Of a stretch of 64,000 bases of DNA, positions 63,266 to 64,000 are shown piece by piece. Within the stretch, counting starts at the first letter, position 1. Each line of letters starts with the position of its first letter. The DNA comes from Calditrichia bacterium (GTDB lineage Bacteria > Calditrichota > Calditrichia > RBG-13-44-9 > J075), in NCBI GenBank assembly GCA_028284445.1, contig JANQRS010000081.1, positions 1-64,000 on the forward strand, given 5' to 3'. Under the pieces are notes generated by a model that saw only the letters and a list, made by a program, of their open reading frames with translations, was not told the DNA's origin and did not search any database. The position numbers and the translations under genes were made by a program.

Positions 63266-64000
63266 ATGACATACACCTATTCAAAGAAGCCATTGATATC
63301 CTGCTTATGTGTGACCTATAATCGCCCGGAATTTCACGGTTTGCTATTGTGGAACTTTAATAAACAAACCTGGCCGAACAGGGAGCTAATTGTCGTAGAT
63401 GGTAGTTCGGTAAATTATGCAGATCGATTCGAATCTGAGAATATTCGCTATTTTTATCTGGCTGATGAACCCAATATCCCTCTGAAACGAAATTTGGCGC
63501 TGGACAATGCTGCGGGTGAGTTTATCACCTGGTTTGATGATGATGACTGGCAGCACCCGAAGAAATGTGAATGGCTTGTCTCAAAACTTCAGGAAGGGTT
63601 CCATCTCGCTGGTAGCGGAAAATCGTTGTTTTTTGATCTCAACCGGCAAACTTCCAGGGATTACGATAACAGGCAAGTGTTGTTCAATTCGCTTGGGGTC
63701 CGCAGGGAAGTTGCTCGCCAGGTTCGGTTTAATGAAAGCAAAATTCGGGCATCCGATACGGAATGGTGCGCATCTCTCTTTAACAAGTCGCGAGGGCGCA
63801 TTTTTAACTTTGATAAGCGTGTCTTGTTTTTTTGGCTCTGTCATCAAAAAAATATATCTAATCCCGTCCACAGGGTAGATAGACGTGGAACACCCCGGGA
63901 ACCGGCGCTTTTGAAAGAACTGCCGGCTGCCGAGCAGCAAGAGTTTAAACAGCTTCTTGTGGATATCCGCAATGGGTCGGGTTTTCAATCTCGTCACAAA
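63266..64000 (+). CDS. Family 2-type glycosyltransferase (partial, cut by window end)
   Basis: At least 245 aa; no stop before the window edge. KPLISCLCVTYNRPEFH, ELIVVDGSS and the acidic FITWFDDDDWQHP (metal/nucleotide-sugar binding) define a GT-A fold transferase. Two ATGs (63257 and 63266) are possible. It transfers a sugar from a nucleotide donor to an unknown acceptor. Whether it belongs to the injection locus, for example glycosylating surface or particle proteins, or begins another cluster cannot be told from this window. Confidence 0.8.
   Translation, partial: MTYTYSKKPLISCLCVTYNRPEFHGLLLWNFNKQTWPNRELIVVDGSSVNYADRFESENIRYFYLADEPNIPLKRNLALDNAAGEFITWFDDDDWQHPKKCEWLVSKLQEGFHLAGSGKSLFFDLNRQTSRDYDNRQVLFNSLGVRREVARQVRFNESKIRASDTEWCASLFNKSRGRIFNFDKRVLFFWLCHQKNISNPVHRVDRRGTPREPALLKELPAAEQQEFKQLLVDIRNGSGFQSRHK

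Overview
The window is about half GC and densely coded, and it has the outer-membrane and secretion style of the FCB group: a TonB-dependent receptor with a carboxypeptidase-regulatory-like N-terminus, a PorV/PorQ-type barrel protein, and several secreted proteins ending in FlgD-like / type IX (NYPNPFNP) C-terminal domains. DUF1080 and Gfo/Idh/MocA sugar genes are also present. Calditrichota/KSB1-like bacteria fit this best, but that is inference; no rRNA or marker gene is present to fix the taxonomy.

Layout. 0.26-12.4 kb (+): envelope and secretion block made of a TonB receptor, two tandem paralogous secreted proteins of about 1070 aa, a PorV-like protein and a two-domain parvulin lipoprotein. 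12.6-16.5 kb (-): a PhoD-like phosphatase with a sorting tail and a GH10-like lipoprotein. 17.2-25.4 kb (+): a GrpE-like membrane-anchored protein, then a sugar-oxidation operon (oxidoreductase, MFS permease, Tat oxidoreductase, HEAT + double DUF1080 lipoprotein). 25.5-32.9 kb: a large protein with a degenerate NTPase-like N-terminus, small genes, a candidate structured RNA with a terminator, a secreted endonuclease/exonuclease/phosphatase and an aldo/keto reductase. Intergenic spaces here carry heptanucleotide arrays and palindromes.

33.4-62.8 kb (+) is a nearly complete extracellular contractile injection system (eCIS; Afp/PVC/MAC-type) locus. In order it has: an enhancer-binding-type regulator, a small protein, a two-module AAA+ ATPase (Afp15-like), a YkgJ-type Cys-cluster protein, a Pvc16/DUF4255 cap protein, a regulatory-domain-like protein, a 25-aa leader peptide overlapping the sheath gene, sheath, tube, a tail-assembly-chaperone-like protein, DUF6760, an unrecognised 705-aa basic protein, a second tube protein, a LysM baseplate protein, a spike split over two genes (gp27-like and gp5-like), a PAAR tip, a gp25-like protein, two large baseplate proteins (J-type and CHP02243-type), a propeller-bearing tail protein I, and three consecutive appendage proteins that share one N-terminal module but have different C-termini (propeller, Cys-rich/PASTA-like, fibre repeats). 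It ends with a ParA ATPase and a small basic-N-terminus partner, followed by a glycosyltransferase cut by the window edge.

The most unusual points are the three modular appendages on one particle, a roughly 52-residue helical module shared by three baseplate proteins (four copies), the ParA/partner pair that could position particles in the cell, the sheath leader peptide, and the lack of a recognisable tape measure. The 705-aa protein is the positional candidate for that role. Gene starts were re-chosen wherever a Shine-Dalgarno sequence supported a different codon from the longest reading frame.
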